Assembly (NCBI GenBank): GCA_028684735.1
Contig: JAQUFI010000027.1
Location: 1-16,964 of the forward strand
Direction: 5' to 3'
Origin: Bacilli bacterium
Lineage (GTDB): Bacteria > Bacillota_I > Bacilli_A > RF39 > UBA660
Length of the DNA stretch: 16,964 nt
Positions 7,348-14,383 of the stretch are shown one piece after another. The first letter of the stretch is position 1. Every line of letters starts with the position of its first letter. Below the pieces are notes generated by a model. That model saw only the letters and a list, made by a program, of their open reading frames with translations. It made no database searches and was not told where the DNA came from. The position numbers were made by a program, and so were the translations under genes.

Positions 7348-7578
7348 ATGCGGTTATCAGATCTCCAACACAAAGATATCGTCAATGTTTTAGACGGAAA
7401 AAAAGTTGGTAATATTATTGATATCAATATTAACTTAGATGGGAATATGAATAGTTTGATTGTTGAGAAAAGCAAGTTCTTAGTTTCATTATTTAGTACG
7501 AAAGATGAAATTGAAATAAAATGGGAACAAATAGAGAAAATAGGCGAAGATGTTATCTTAGTCAAATTATCTATTTAA
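7348..7578 (+). CDS. ylmC: YlmC/YmxH family PRC-barrel protein
   Basis: This 76-residue protein has the small beta-rich PRC-barrel pattern: MRLSDLQHKDIVNVLDGKKVGNI at the start, a middle strand pair (NLDGNMNSLIVEK) and EIKWEQIEKIGEDVILV at the end. The closing motif of the form W-x-x-I-x-x-I-G-x-D-V-I-L-V is characteristic of the YlmC/YmxH family of spore-formers. Its biochemical role is not known. In Bacillus ylmC lies a little downstream of sigG, and in many Clostridia it is directly adjacent, as here. The start follows a GGTGATG site (7339-7345) by only two bases, so spacing is tight but no alternative start is better. No clear terminator follows. Confidence 0.88.
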   Translation: MRLSDLQHKDIVNVLDGKKVGNIIDININLDGNMNSLIVEKSKFLVSLFSTKDEIEIKWEQIEKIGEDVILVKLSI

Positions 7579-7593
7579 ATATTCCTTTTTTTT

Positions 7594-7602
7594 TGATATA
7601 AT
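7594..7602 (+). promoter_or_regulatory. Extended -10 promoter of the redox module
   Basis: TGATATAAT gives a perfect TATAAT (7597-7602) with the TG extension, preceded by a long T-tract. No good -35 is present. The start of transcription would be near 7609, nearly on the ribosome binding site, so a leader would be very short; read-through from ylmC is also possible. Confidence 0.5.
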
Positions 7603-7618
7603 TTAAAAGGTGATTATA

Positions 7619-8614
7619 TTGAAGAAGTATCTCAATTATATATTTATTTCACTTTTTATTATTTTAATTAGTCTTGTTTTTTTATACTCTAATCAAAGAT
7701 TAAAGGAATATCAAAAGAATCTCTTTTATATGGATACCTATATTAATATCAAGCTATATACCAATAGCCAAAGCAAAGCTGATAAAGTTTTTAAGGAAGT
7801 AGAAAAGATATACCAAGACTACCACCAACTAACTGATCGTTATGGTGAGGATGGGGGAGTCTACTATATTAATCACAATGATAATCCTGAAGAAATTATA
7901 ACTGTTGATCCTATTTTATACAACATGATCGAACATGGGATTAATTGGTATCATCAAAGCAAGGGTTTACTAAATATCAATCTTGGAAATGTGATCGATA
8001 TTTGGAAAGGTTACCGTGATTCAAAAGAAGGAGTTCCTTCTCTTGATGAATTAAAGAAGAGTGGTTCAATTGATATTGGTGACATTGAATTGTTAGGTAA
8101 TAATCAAATAAGAAACAATCATCCGAATCTTGATTTAGGAGCAATTGCTAAAGGTTATACGACCGAAGTAGTAGGTGACCATTTGGAAAAAAATGGAATT
8201 GATAAATATATTATCAATGCTGGTGGTAATGTTTTAGTAGGAAATCATTATGACAATCAAAAATATAAAATAGGAATTGAAAGTCCAATTCAACCAGGTG
8301 ATATTTATGAAGTGGTTCATGGCAATAATATTAGTGTTGTAACTAGTGGTAGTTATGAGAGGTATTATGAATACGATGGTAAACGCTATCACCATATCAT
8401 CAATCCCAATACCTTAATGCCAAGTGAATATATGCAAAGTGTGACTGTTATTACTGAAGATAGTGGGTTAGCTGATACCCTATCAACGATTCTCTTTTTA
8501 ATGCCCATTGAAGAAGGACAAGCATTTCTTAAAAAGTTAGGTAATGTTGAAGCCATTTGGTTTACTAATGATGGTAAAACCATTAAATCAGAGGGGTTTA
8601 ATCAATATGAATAA
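7619..8614 (+). CDS. apbE: FAD:protein FMN transferase (ApbE family)
   Basis: ApbE enzymes use FAD and Mg2+ to attach FMN covalently to a threonine of extracytoplasmic proteins. The 331-residue product has an N-terminal membrane anchor (about residues 7-23) with no lipobox cysteine. Family landmarks follow in order: MDTYINIKLY after the anchor, LGAIAKGY (about 171-178), INAGGNVLVG, TSGSYERYYEYDG, HHIINP (258 onward), and ADTLST (285-290), whose Asp and Thr are the metal-binding positions known in the family. The start is taken as TTG at 7619, five bases after AGGTGA (7608-7613); a GTG at 7610 would lie inside that site. The next gene overlaps by 8 bases, and the likely substrate is the lipoprotein encoded at 9521. 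Confidence 0.94.
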   Translation: MKKYLNYIFISLFIILISLVFLYSNQRLKEYQKNLFYMDTYINIKLYTNSQSKADKVFKEVEKIYQDYHQLTDRYGEDGGVYYINHNDNPEEIITVDPILYNMIEHGINWYHQSKGLLNINLGNVIDIWKGYRDSKEGVPSLDELKKSGSIDIGDIELLGNNQIRNNHPNLDLGAIAKGYTTEVVGDHLEKNGIDKYIINAGGNVLVGNHYDNQKYKIGIESPIQPGDIYEVVHGNNISVVTSGSYERYYEYDGKRYHHIINPNTLMPSEYMQSVTVITEDSGLADTLSTILFLMPIEEGQAFLKKLGNVEAIWFTNDGKTIKSEGFNQYE

Positions 8615-8972
8615 AAAAGATATCAAACTAATTTTATTGATTACAATCATCTCTATTTTAATAATTATTGGTTACCGTATCTTTGAAATTAAAGGTTCTA
8701 AAAATGCTTTAGTATATTATGAAGATGACTTAGTTTTAAAACTTGATTTAAGTCTTAAAGATGAGCAAATCTATTATGTTGATGGATATAATGGTAAAGT
8801 TAAAATTATGACTAAAGATGGTAAAGTCAAAGTAGATAGTGAAAACAGTCCTCTTCATTTATGTTCAAAACAAGGATATATCAGTAGGTCATATGAAACG
8901 ATTGTCTGTTTACCCAATAAAGTTATTATCAAAATCGATAACCAAGATGATTTAGATGCGATTGTGAAATAG
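8607..8972 (+). CDS. NusG domain II-containing membrane protein (EetA-like)
   Basis: This 121-residue protein has one N-terminal membrane segment (about residues 6-26) followed by an extracytoplasmic NusG domain II (PF07009-type) barrel. The domain's hallmark is visible as SPLHLCSKQGYIS and IVCLPNKVIIKI, with Cys86 and Cys101. It overlaps the end of apbE by 8 bases, and GAGGGG (8591-8596) is its ribosome binding site. An upstream ATG at 8544 was rejected because it would run 70 bases into apbE. Proteins of this type sit beside Gx-transporter and ApbE genes in flavin-based extracellular electron transfer loci, where EetA is one of two membrane proteins of unproven mechanism. Two cysteines in such a small barrel could be a redox pair, which is inference. 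Confidence 0.88.
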   Translation: MNKKDIKLILLITIISILIIIGYRIFEIKGSKNALVYYEDDLVLKLDLSLKDEQIYYVDGYNGKVKIMTKDGKVKVDSENSPLHLCSKQGYISRSYETIVCLPNKVIIKIDNQDDLDAIVK

Positions 8973-8979
8973 GTGAATT

Positions 8980-9489
8980 ATGGAAATGAAGAAATTTACA
9001 AGACTATCAATGTTAACCGCATTGGCTGTTGTCTTAAACATTATTGAAAGTGTTATTCCCTTATTTAATGGTTATATTCCTGGTTTAAAACTAGGTTTAG
9101 CAAATACCGTTATTCTCTTTGTTCTATACACTTTTTCCTTTAAAGATGCTTTATATGTATCTATTTTAAGAGTCATCTTAGTCGGTATCTTAAGAACAGG
9201 ATTATTTAGTATTGCTTTTTCTTTTAGTTTAGGAGGAGCTATTCTAAGTGTTATTATGATGAATCTATTTAAAAAGATATCTAGTCTATCGATTATTGGA
9301 ATTAGTATTATTGGATCAATCTTCCATAGTTTAGGACAAATCATTGTCGCTATCTTTTTATTAGAAAATGCCAACATGTTTTATTATTTACCTTGGTTAT
9401 TATTATTCTCAATTCCAACAGGAATTATGGTAGGAATAATTAGTAAAGAATTAGTCAATTACTTTAAAAAGGACTTGTCTTTTAATTAG
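8980..9489 (+). CDS. Gx transporter family / heptaprenyl diphosphate synthase component I-like membrane protein (EetB-like)
   Basis: The 169-residue product is a polytopic membrane protein with about five or six helices. The N-terminus (KKFTRLSMLTALAVVLNIIE), the PGLKLGLANTVILFVLY segment and the LRTGLFSI segment are typical of the Hpre_diP_synt_I/Gx transporter family (PF07456 type). Some members carry the name heptaprenyl diphosphate synthase component I, but the fold is that of ECF-type S components. Beside a NusG-II gene and apbE it most resembles EetB of Listeria-type electron transfer loci. AGGTGA (8971-8976) overlaps the previous stop. The ATG at 8980 is only three bases from it; an ATG at 8986 is an alternative that fits the family N-terminus slightly better. 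Confidence 0.87.
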   Translation: MEMKKFTRLSMLTALAVVLNIIESVIPLFNGYIPGLKLGLANTVILFVLYTFSFKDALYVSILRVILVGILRTGLFSIAFSFSLGGAILSVIMMNLFKKISSLSIIGISIIGSIFHSLGQIIVAIFLLENANMFYYLPWLLLFSIPTGIMVGIISKELVNYFKKDLSFN

Positions 9490-9503
9490 TAAAATAGTAT
9501 AAT
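9475..9503 (+). promoter_or_regulatory. Promoter for the FMN-binding lipoprotein gene
   Basis: TTGTCT (9475-9480) and TATAAT (9498-9503) are 17 bases apart, with AGGAGG (9511-9516) downstream. It would give the lipoprotein a separate and probably higher output than the three preceding genes, as expected for an abundant electron carrier. Confidence 0.7.
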
Positions 9504-9520
9504 TTATAGTAGGAGGTATT

Positions 9521-9997
9521 ATGAAAAAGATATTAGTTATTTTAGCAACAATTACATTATTATTTGTATCAGGGTGTGTCAAGGTCGAAGAAGGAGATTA
9601 TAAAGAAGGAACTTATTTTGCTAGTACTGAATCAGTAAGTTATGGAAAAACATATACTGTAACAGCAGTTCTATATGTCAATGAAGATGGAGTTATCAAA
9701 TCATTATTTTTAGATAATACTTATATTAAAGATGATGTTATTAGTACTAAAAAAGCTTTAGGTGATGCTTACGGAATGAAAGAAACTTCAGCTAACATTG
9801 GTGTGATTGAAGGTGGAGCTGAATGGGATGAACAAATCAATACTTTAGAAGATAAAATTGTTTCAGAACAAGGATTAGAATGGATAAAATGGTCTGATGA
9901 AGCAAAAACCAAAACTGACTCAGTATCTGGTGTAACCATCGCAATTAATGATTTATATAAAGTCACAAATGATGTTCTAACACAAGCAAAAAAATAG
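9521..9997 (+). CDS. FMN-binding domain lipoprotein (PplA-like), probable ApbE substrate
   Basis: The 158-residue product starts with a lipoprotein signal peptide: basic KK, a hydrophobic core, and lipobox VSGC with Cys19 as the lipidated residue. The mature part is one small domain with the FMN-binding (PF04205-like) layout: YKEGTYFA, a YTVTAVLYVNEDGVIKSLFLDNTY strand pair, then DSVSGVT at residues 133-139. The family flavinylation motif is D-x-x-S/T-G-A-T; here Val replaces Ala, and Thr139 would carry the FMN. PplA of Listeria has two such domains; this protein has one. It would be held on the outer face of the membrane, where ApbE acts. It is last in the module and is followed by a terminator that begins in its final codons. 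Confidence 0.88.
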   Translation: MKKILVILATITLLFVSGCVKVEEGDYKEGTYFASTESVSYGKTYTVTAVLYVNEDGVIKSLFLDNTYIKDDVISTKKALGDAYGMKETSANIGVIEGGAEWDEQINTLEDKIVSEQGLEWIKWSDEAKTKTDSVSGVTIAINDLYKVTNDVLTQAKK

Positions 9998-10014
9998 AGA
10001 AATCTATTTTTTTT
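9988..10014 (+). terminator. Intrinsic terminator after the redox module
   Basis: An 11-bp stem (9988-9998 with 10003-10013) closes a GAAA tetraloop, with T residues through 10014. The 5' arm includes the final codons and stop of the lipoprotein gene. The T-rich 3' arm doubles as the T-tract. Confidence 0.75.
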
Positions 10015-10018
10015 ATTG

Positions 10019-10047
10019 TTGTTTAAAAAGACTATATATGATACAAT
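10019..10047 (+). promoter_or_regulatory. Promoter of the prepilin-BspA surface protein gene
   Basis: TTGTTT (10019-10024) and TACAAT (10042-10047) are separated by 17 bases, and a TG at 10039-10040 extends the -10. GGAGG (10066-10070) then serves the ATG at 10076. The gene stands alone between two terminators. Confidence 0.7.
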
Positions 10048-10075
10048 AAAATTATAATAAATATTGGAGGCAGTT

Positions 10076-13000
10076 ATGAAAAAAGGTTTTACGTTAGTTG
10101 AATTACTTGGTATTATTATTATTTTAGGATTGTTAGTTTTATTAGTTATCCCAACGATTGATAAGAGTCTTAAAGATAGTAAACAAGACTTATATCTTAG
10201 TCAAATTAAAAGTATTGAAGCATCAATGGCTGAATGGGCAACCGACAATACATCCTTTTTGCCAACTCAAGAAGGGGAAACCATTACCCTTACTTTATTA
10301 CAATTAAAACAAAAAGGTTATGTCGATAAAGATATCGTCAATCCTCTTACGGACAAATTATATCCAAATGATATGTTACTGACAATTACCTTTAAAAATA
10401 AAAAATATCATTATAATGTTTTAGAAGATACGGGGACCATTATTGATGAGGTTAATCCTAATGCCCCATTTATTGTCTTAAATGGAAATCCTACTTATTA
10501 TATTGAAGTCTTTGGTATATATGTAGAACCTGGTGTTATTGTTAGGACCAGTAGTGGAGAAGTTATTGATCAATCAAATATAACGACAATCATTAGTGGC
10601 TCAGGCAGTACAATTGATACAACAGGTCTTAATAAATATACGATTACGTATGTGGTAACAGACCCTGCCAATAATCTAGCCGCAACCGTGATTCGTAATG
10701 TTATTGTTAGGGATACAACGAAACCAACGCTGGTTATCCCGTCAAACATTACTATTGAGTCTACTGAAGTAAGTACTTTTGATGCTTATTTAGGGGCGAG
10801 TGCTAGTGATAACTTTGATGGTAATCTAACTAGTTCAATAACAGTTAGTGGTACTTTAAGTACAATACCTGGAACTTATTACTTAAACTATAGTGTCACT
10901 GATAGTAGTGGTAATAAAGCAAAAGCAAAGAGAAAAGTTGTCGTTTATGAAACAAAAATGCTTATGGTTGCTAGTAGTGGAAGTAGTAGTACTAGTTATT
11001 TAGGTGGCCCTATTTTTAAAAACAAAATTGAAACAATTGAATTTGTAACAACAAAAACGGTACCAAGTGGTGTCCTTGGTTCATGGGATGTATCATCTAA
11101 AAAAAATGGTAGTATTATGGCTTGGTATTTCGATACAGATGTTAATGGGTTATACGAACTGTTTATTGGTGGTGATGGTGAAGTACTTGCCAATCCTAAT
11201 TCATCGTATTTATTTCAAAATCTAACTAAAGTTAAAAGTATAAAATTAGATGTGTTAGATACATCAAATGTAACTAATATGTCCTATATGTTTTATTGGT
11301 CAACTAGTTTAACTAGTTTAGATTTAAGTACTTTTGATACTTCCAAAGTAACTAATATGAGTTCGATGTTTTATTATACTTCTGGTTTGACTAGTTTAGA
11401 TGTAAGTAATTTTAACACGTCAAATGTAACCAATATGTCCAATATGTTTAGAGATACGCGTGGTTTAATTAGTTTAGATGTAAGTAGTTTTGATACATCA
11501 AATGTAACCAATATGTTGTGTATGTTTCAAAGTGTTGGTGTAACTAGTTTGGATTTGAGTAATTTTAATACTTCTTCTGTAATTGATATGACAGCTATGT
11601 TTAGTAATGCCAATATGACTAGTTTAAATTTAAGTAATTTTGATACATCAAATGTAACTAATATGTTAAGTATGTTTGGTGGAACTGATTATTTAGCCAG
11701 TTTAGATTTAAGTGGTTGGGATACTTCAAAGGTAACCGATATGTCATGGATGTTTAGTTATATGTATAGTTTACCCAGTTTAAACTTAAGCCACTTTACG
11801 ACTTCTTCCGTTACTACTATGGAAGGAATGTTTTATCAAAACTATTTAACTAGTCTTGATGTAAGTAATTTTAACACTTCTAATGTAACCAATATGGAAG
11901 TTATGTTTGGGGATCTTTACGAATTAACTAGTCTTGATGTAAGTAGTTTTAACACTTCGAATGTAACTAATATGAATTCAATGTTTCAACAAATGTATAA
12001 TTTAACTAATTTAAATTTAAGTAATTTTAATACTTCTAAAGTAGCTGACATGTACGGTATGTTTTATGATTCAAATGCTTTAATCAGTTTAAATATAAGT
12101 GGTTGGAATACATCAAATGTAACTACTATGGACTCTATGTTTTATAATACATCTAGTTTAACCAGTTTAGACGTAAGTCATTTTGACACATCAAATGTCA
12201 CCAATATGTTTGGTATGTTTTCCGATAATTATAGTTTAACTAGTTTAGATTTAAGTCATTTTAATACATCCAAAGTAACCACTATGTCCTATATGTTTTA
12301 TGGTATGGAAAGTATAACCAGTCTAGATGTAAGCAGCTTCAACACTTCCAAGGTAACAAGCATGAGTTCAATGTTTAGTTATACGGCTTTAACCAGTTTA
12401 GATTTAAGTACTTTTGATACTTCAAACGTGGTTAATATGCAAAATATGTTTGCCTATACAAAAAATTTAACTTATTTAAACTTAAGTGGCTGGAATACTT
12501 CAAATGTAACTAATATGTCTGGTATGTTTAGATACAAACTCAATTTAACCAGTTTAGATTTAAGTCATTTCAACACTTCAAAAGTAACTAATATGTCATC
12601 TATGTTTGATTATATGATAAATTTAACCAGTTTAAATTTAAGCAATTGGGATACATCTTCAGTAACCAATATGTCAAATATGTTTAATTCCCTTCGTAGT
12701 TTAACCGCTTTAAATGTAAGTAGTTTCAATACTTCAAAAGTAACTGATATGTCCAGGATGTTTATGGATATGAAAATTTTAACTAGTTTAGATGTAAGTA
12801 ATTTCAACACTTCTAATGTAACAAATATGCAATATACATTTAGTTCTACTGAAAATTTAACCAGTTTAAATCTAAATAATTTTAATACTTCTAAAGTAAC
12901 TAACATGTACAGTATGTTTGAGGATATGAGTAGTTTGACTAGTTTAAATGTAAGTAGTTTTGATACTTCTTTAGTAACTAATATGGGTTCTATGTTTAGT

Positions 13001-13267
13001 AGTATAGAAGGATTGACTAGTTTAGATTTAAGTAATTTTTACACGTCAAATGTAACCAATATGTCATCTATGTTTGAATATAGTAATAATTTAACCAGTC
13101 TGAACATGAAAAAAGCAACTTTCACTAAAGTAACTAGTTATTCTGATATGTTTGAAAGCATAATAAATAATATAACAATAAACACATTAAATACAACAAC
13201 TCAATCATGGTTACAAGCAAGATTAACAGAATCTGGAACAACAGGTACCGTTGTTATTACTCCATAA
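10076..13267 (+). CDS. Large surface protein: type IV prepilin N-terminus, Ig-like domains and BspA-type (DUF285) leucine-rich repeats
   Basis: The 1063-residue product starts with a class III (prepilin) signal, MKKG then FTLVELLGIII, so PilD-type cleavage would fall after Gly4 and leave mature Phe1 and Glu5. A hydrophobic helix to about residue 28 and a pseudopilin-like segment to about 125 follow. Two Ig-like DUF5011/HYR-type domains lie at about 127-215 and 216-290, ending in VTDxxxN/G and IVRD/VVYE motifs. Residues 290-394 match the lead-in of BspA proteins (IETIEFV, GSIMAWY, YLFQNL). From residue 395 there are 24 repeats of 25-26 residues of the form DTSNVTNMSSMF..LTSLDLSNF, plus a degenerate cap near 1020. 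There is no Sec signal peptide and no LPxTG or membrane anchor at the C-terminus. ATG 10076 is preferred over TTG 10064, which overlaps the GGAGG site. An adhesion role is likely. Confidence 0.9.
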   Translation: MKKGFTLVELLGIIIILGLLVLLVIPTIDKSLKDSKQDLYLSQIKSIEASMAEWATDNTSFLPTQEGETITLTLLQLKQKGYVDKDIVNPLTDKLYPNDMLLTITFKNKKYHYNVLEDTGTIIDEVNPNAPFIVLNGNPTYYIEVFGIYVEPGVIVRTSSGEVIDQSNITTIISGSGSTIDTTGLNKYTITYVVTDPANNLAATVIRNVIVRDTTKPTLVIPSNITIESTEVSTFDAYLGASASDNFDGNLTSSITVSGTLSTIPGTYYLNYSVTDSSGNKAKAKRKVVVYETKMLMVASSGSSSTSYLGGPIFKNKIETIEFVTTKTVPSGVLGSWDVSSKKNGSIMAWYFDTDVNGLYELFIGGDGEVLANPNSSYLFQNLTKVKSIKLDVLDTSNVTNMSYMFYWSTSLTSLDLSTFDTSKVTNMSSMFYYTSGLTSLDVSNFNTSNVTNMSNMFRDTRGLISLDVSSFDTSNVTNMLCMFQSVGVTSLDLSNFNTSSVIDMTAMFSNANMTSLNLSNFDTSNVTNMLSMFGGTDYLASLDLSGWDTSKVTDMSWMFSYMYSLPSLNLSHFTTSSVTTMEGMFYQNYLTSLDVSNFNTSNVTNMEVMFGDLYELTSLDVSSFNTSNVTNMNSMFQQMYNLTNLNLSNFNTSKVADMYGMFYDSNALISLNISGWNTSNVTTMDSMFYNTSSLTSLDVSHFDTSNVTNMFGMFSDNYSLTSLDLSHFNTSKVTTMSYMFYGMESITSLDVSSFNTSKVTSMSSMFSYTALTSLDLSTFDTSNVVNMQNMFAYTKNLTYLNLSGWNTSNVTNMSGMFRYKLNLTSLDLSHFNTSKVTNMSSMFDYMINLTSLNLSNWDTSSVTNMSNMFNSLRSLTALNVSSFNTSKVTDMSRMFMDMKILTSLDVSNFNTSNVTNMQYTFSSTENLTSLNLNNFNTSKVTNMYSMFEDMSSLTSLNVSSFDTSLVTNMGSMFSSIEGLTSLDLSNFYTSNVTNMSSMFEYSNNLTSLNMKKATFTKVTSYSDMFESIINNITINTLNTTTQSWLQARLTESGTTGTVVITP
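11258..13159 (+). repeat. Tandem coding repeats of 75-78 bp (BspA/DUF285 units)
   Basis: Twenty-four units of 78 bp (four of them 75 bp) and one degenerate final unit encode 26- or 25-residue repeats. DNA identity is high in two blocks: one built on TCAAATGTAACTAATATG-like sequence and one on ACTAGTTTAGATTTAAGTAA-like sequence. The central 8 residues of each unit vary. Such arrays can change length by slippage or recombination and are prone to assembly error. Confidence 0.9.
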
Positions 13268-13278
13268 ATATAATTATT

Positions 13279-13305
13279 AAATAGTACTTATCAAGTACTA
13301 TTTTT
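13279..13305 (+). terminator. Intrinsic terminator after the surface protein gene
   Basis: A perfect 11-bp stem (13279-13289 with 13293-13303) around a 3-base loop is followed by T residues to 13305. It is the most regular terminator in the window. Confidence 0.85.
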
Positions 13306-13311
13306 CTTATC

Positions 13312-13340
13312 TTGTAAAATAAGCTTATTTATACTATAAT
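13312..13340 (+). promoter_or_regulatory. Promoter of the TtcA-family gene
   Basis: TTGTAA (13312-13317) and TATAAT (13335-13340) are exactly 17 bases apart. The start of transcription would lie near 13347, about nine bases before the ATG, so the leader is very short. Confidence 0.7.
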
Positions 13341-13355
13341 TAACTGGGTGTTGTT

Positions 13356-14165
13356 ATGGAAAGATATCGAGAAATAGAAAAAAGCATTATTAAGAAGTAC
13401 CGTAAAGAAATCTGGGGTAAGTTTGTTAAAGCTGTTAAGGATTATGAACTAATTAAAGAAAACGATAAGATTGCGGTATGTCTTAGTGGTGGGAAAGATT
13501 CTTTTTTACTAGCTAAATGTATGGAAGAACTATTAAGACATGGTAAATTTCATTATGAGTTAGAATACATTGTCATGAATCCGGGATATGAAGATGAAAA
13601 TTTAAAACAAATTAAAGAAAACTTAGATCTTTTAAAGATAAAGGCTCATATCTTTGAAACTCCTATTTTTGGGGTTGTGGGAGAAAGTGAAAATGCCTGC
13701 TATCGATGTGCCAAGATGCGTCGTGGTTATCTTTATGACTATGCTAAGAAATTAGGGTGTAATAAAATTGCTTTAGGACATCACTTTAATGATGTCGTTG
13801 AGACCATTATGATGAATATGATCTATAATGGTACTTATGGTAGTATGATGCCTAAACTATATAGCGATAATTTTGAAGGAATGGAATTAATTCGACCTTT
13901 ATATTTAGTTCAAGAAAAAGATATCATTAGTTGGTCCAAATATAATGATTTAACCTTCCTAGATTGTGCTTGTACTGTTACCAAGAAGAATACTGGTCAA
14001 AGAGTAGTTATTAAAAAACTAATTGAAGATTTAAATAAACTATATAAAGATGCGGATAAAGGGATATTTAATAGTAGTTTAAATGTCAACTTAGATACTG
14101 TTATTGGATACAAAAAGGGTCATGATAAAATAAGTTTTCTAGACGAATATCGTGACAAAAAATAA
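13356..14165 (+). CDS. TtcA-family PP-loop ATPase (tRNA 2-thiocytidine synthetase-like)
   Basis: TtcA-type enzymes adenylate a tRNA cytidine and replace its oxygen with sulfur, using an oxygen-sensitive Fe-S cluster. The 269-residue product has the PP-loop SGGKDS at residues 44-49, a CxxC pair (Cys115, Cys118) in ACYRCAKMRRG, the second conserved block ALGHHFNDVVET (about 139-150) and further cysteines at 204 and 206, so three cluster ligands are available. The block IRPLYLVQEKDI is typical of the family. Enterobacterial TtcA modifies C32, but this Firmicute subgroup is not characterised as far as I know, so the exact substrate is uncertain. A weak GGGTG site (13346-13350) precedes the ATG. 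The gene has its own promoter, and its end overlaps the -35 of the following RNA gene. Confidence 0.85.
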   Translation: MERYREIEKSIIKKYRKEIWGKFVKAVKDYELIKENDKIAVCLSGGKDSFLLAKCMEELLRHGKFHYELEYIVMNPGYEDENLKQIKENLDLLKIKAHIFETPIFGVVGESENACYRCAKMRRGYLYDYAKKLGCNKIALGHHFNDVVETIMMNMIYNGTYGSMMPKLYSDNFEGMELIRPLYLVQEKDIISWSKYNDLTFLDCACTVTKKNTGQRVVIKKLIEDLNKLYKDADKGIFNSSLNVNLDTVIGYKKGHDKISFLDEYRDKK

Positions 14166-14180
14166 AATATATGTTATAAT
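14152..14180 (+). promoter_or_regulatory. Strong promoter of the structured RNA gene
   Basis: GTGACA (14152-14157, five of six consensus bases) and TATAAT (14175-14180) are 17 bases apart, and TG at 14172-14173 extends the -10. The predicted start near 14187 coincides with the 5' end of the RNA's closing stem. The -35 lies within the last codons of the TtcA-family gene. Confidence 0.8.
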
Positions 14181-14186
14181 ATAAAT

Positions 14187-14362
14187 ACCTAGAATTGCGG
14201 TTGACTTTTAAGAAAAACCACTATAAAAATACGATTGGGAATCTAAATTACCGATGGTGTTGAATACTTATTTATTAAGGATCCTAAAGTTGGTAAGGTG
14301 ATGCCCACCTGGTTGAACAGGTTTTATCGTTACTGGCTTCCGCTCTTCTGGGGCTTTTTTTT
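14187..14362 (+). ncRNA. ssrS: Structured small RNA, probably 6S RNA
   Basis: A strong promoter, no ORF and a T-run at 14355-14362 define a transcript of about 175 nt. Its ends pair: 14188-14194 with 14346-14352 (7 bp, one G-U), a 2x2 internal loop, then 14197-14200 with 14340-14343 (GCGG/CCGC). Inside, 14231-14235 pairs with 14326-14330 (ACGAT/ATCGT), 14248-14255 with 14289-14296, and there are hairpins at 14267-14279 and 14296-14310. A large unpaired tract (14201-14216) faces a short opposite strand, which could be the central bubble. 6S RNA binds the housekeeping RNA polymerase and is of this size with paired ends; in B. subtilis bsrA lies next to yrvM (tcdA), as here, to my memory. The identity as 6S rests on this and not on a covariance search; that it is an RNA gene is firmer. 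Confidence 0.6.
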
Positions 14363-14383
14363 ATGTTGCTTTTATTAAAAGTA

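Noticed and set aside
7586..7594. T-run before apbE as a terminator
   Set aside because: No stable hairpin precedes it; only a short AT palindrome is present.
8544..8606. Upstream ATG at 8544 for the NusG-II gene
   Set aside because: It would overlap apbE by about 70 bases and place extra residues before a normal membrane anchor. ATG 8607 has GAGGGG upstream.
10064..10075. TTG at 10064 as the start of the surface protein
   Set aside because: It lies inside the GGAGG ribosome binding site, and ATG 10076 gives the standard short prepilin leader.
12610..12906. Minus-strand open frame within the repeat array
   Set aside because: Its own repeats simply mirror the coding repeats of the + strand; no independent signal supports it.
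11258..13159. CRISPR-like array
   Set aside because: The periodic sequence is in frame, 78 bp long without spacers of constant size, and encodes DUF285 repeats.
14201..14228. TTGACT and TATAAA inside the RNA as an internal promoter
   Set aside because: The spacing is only 15 bases and the tract lies within the structured transcript. The promoter at 14152-14180 is far better.
14187..14362. Riboswitch or T-box controlling tcdA
   Set aside because: No T-box GGTGGNACCGCG-type element or known aptamer signature was recognised. The RNA ends in a T-run, and tcdA has its own extended -10 promoter behind it.
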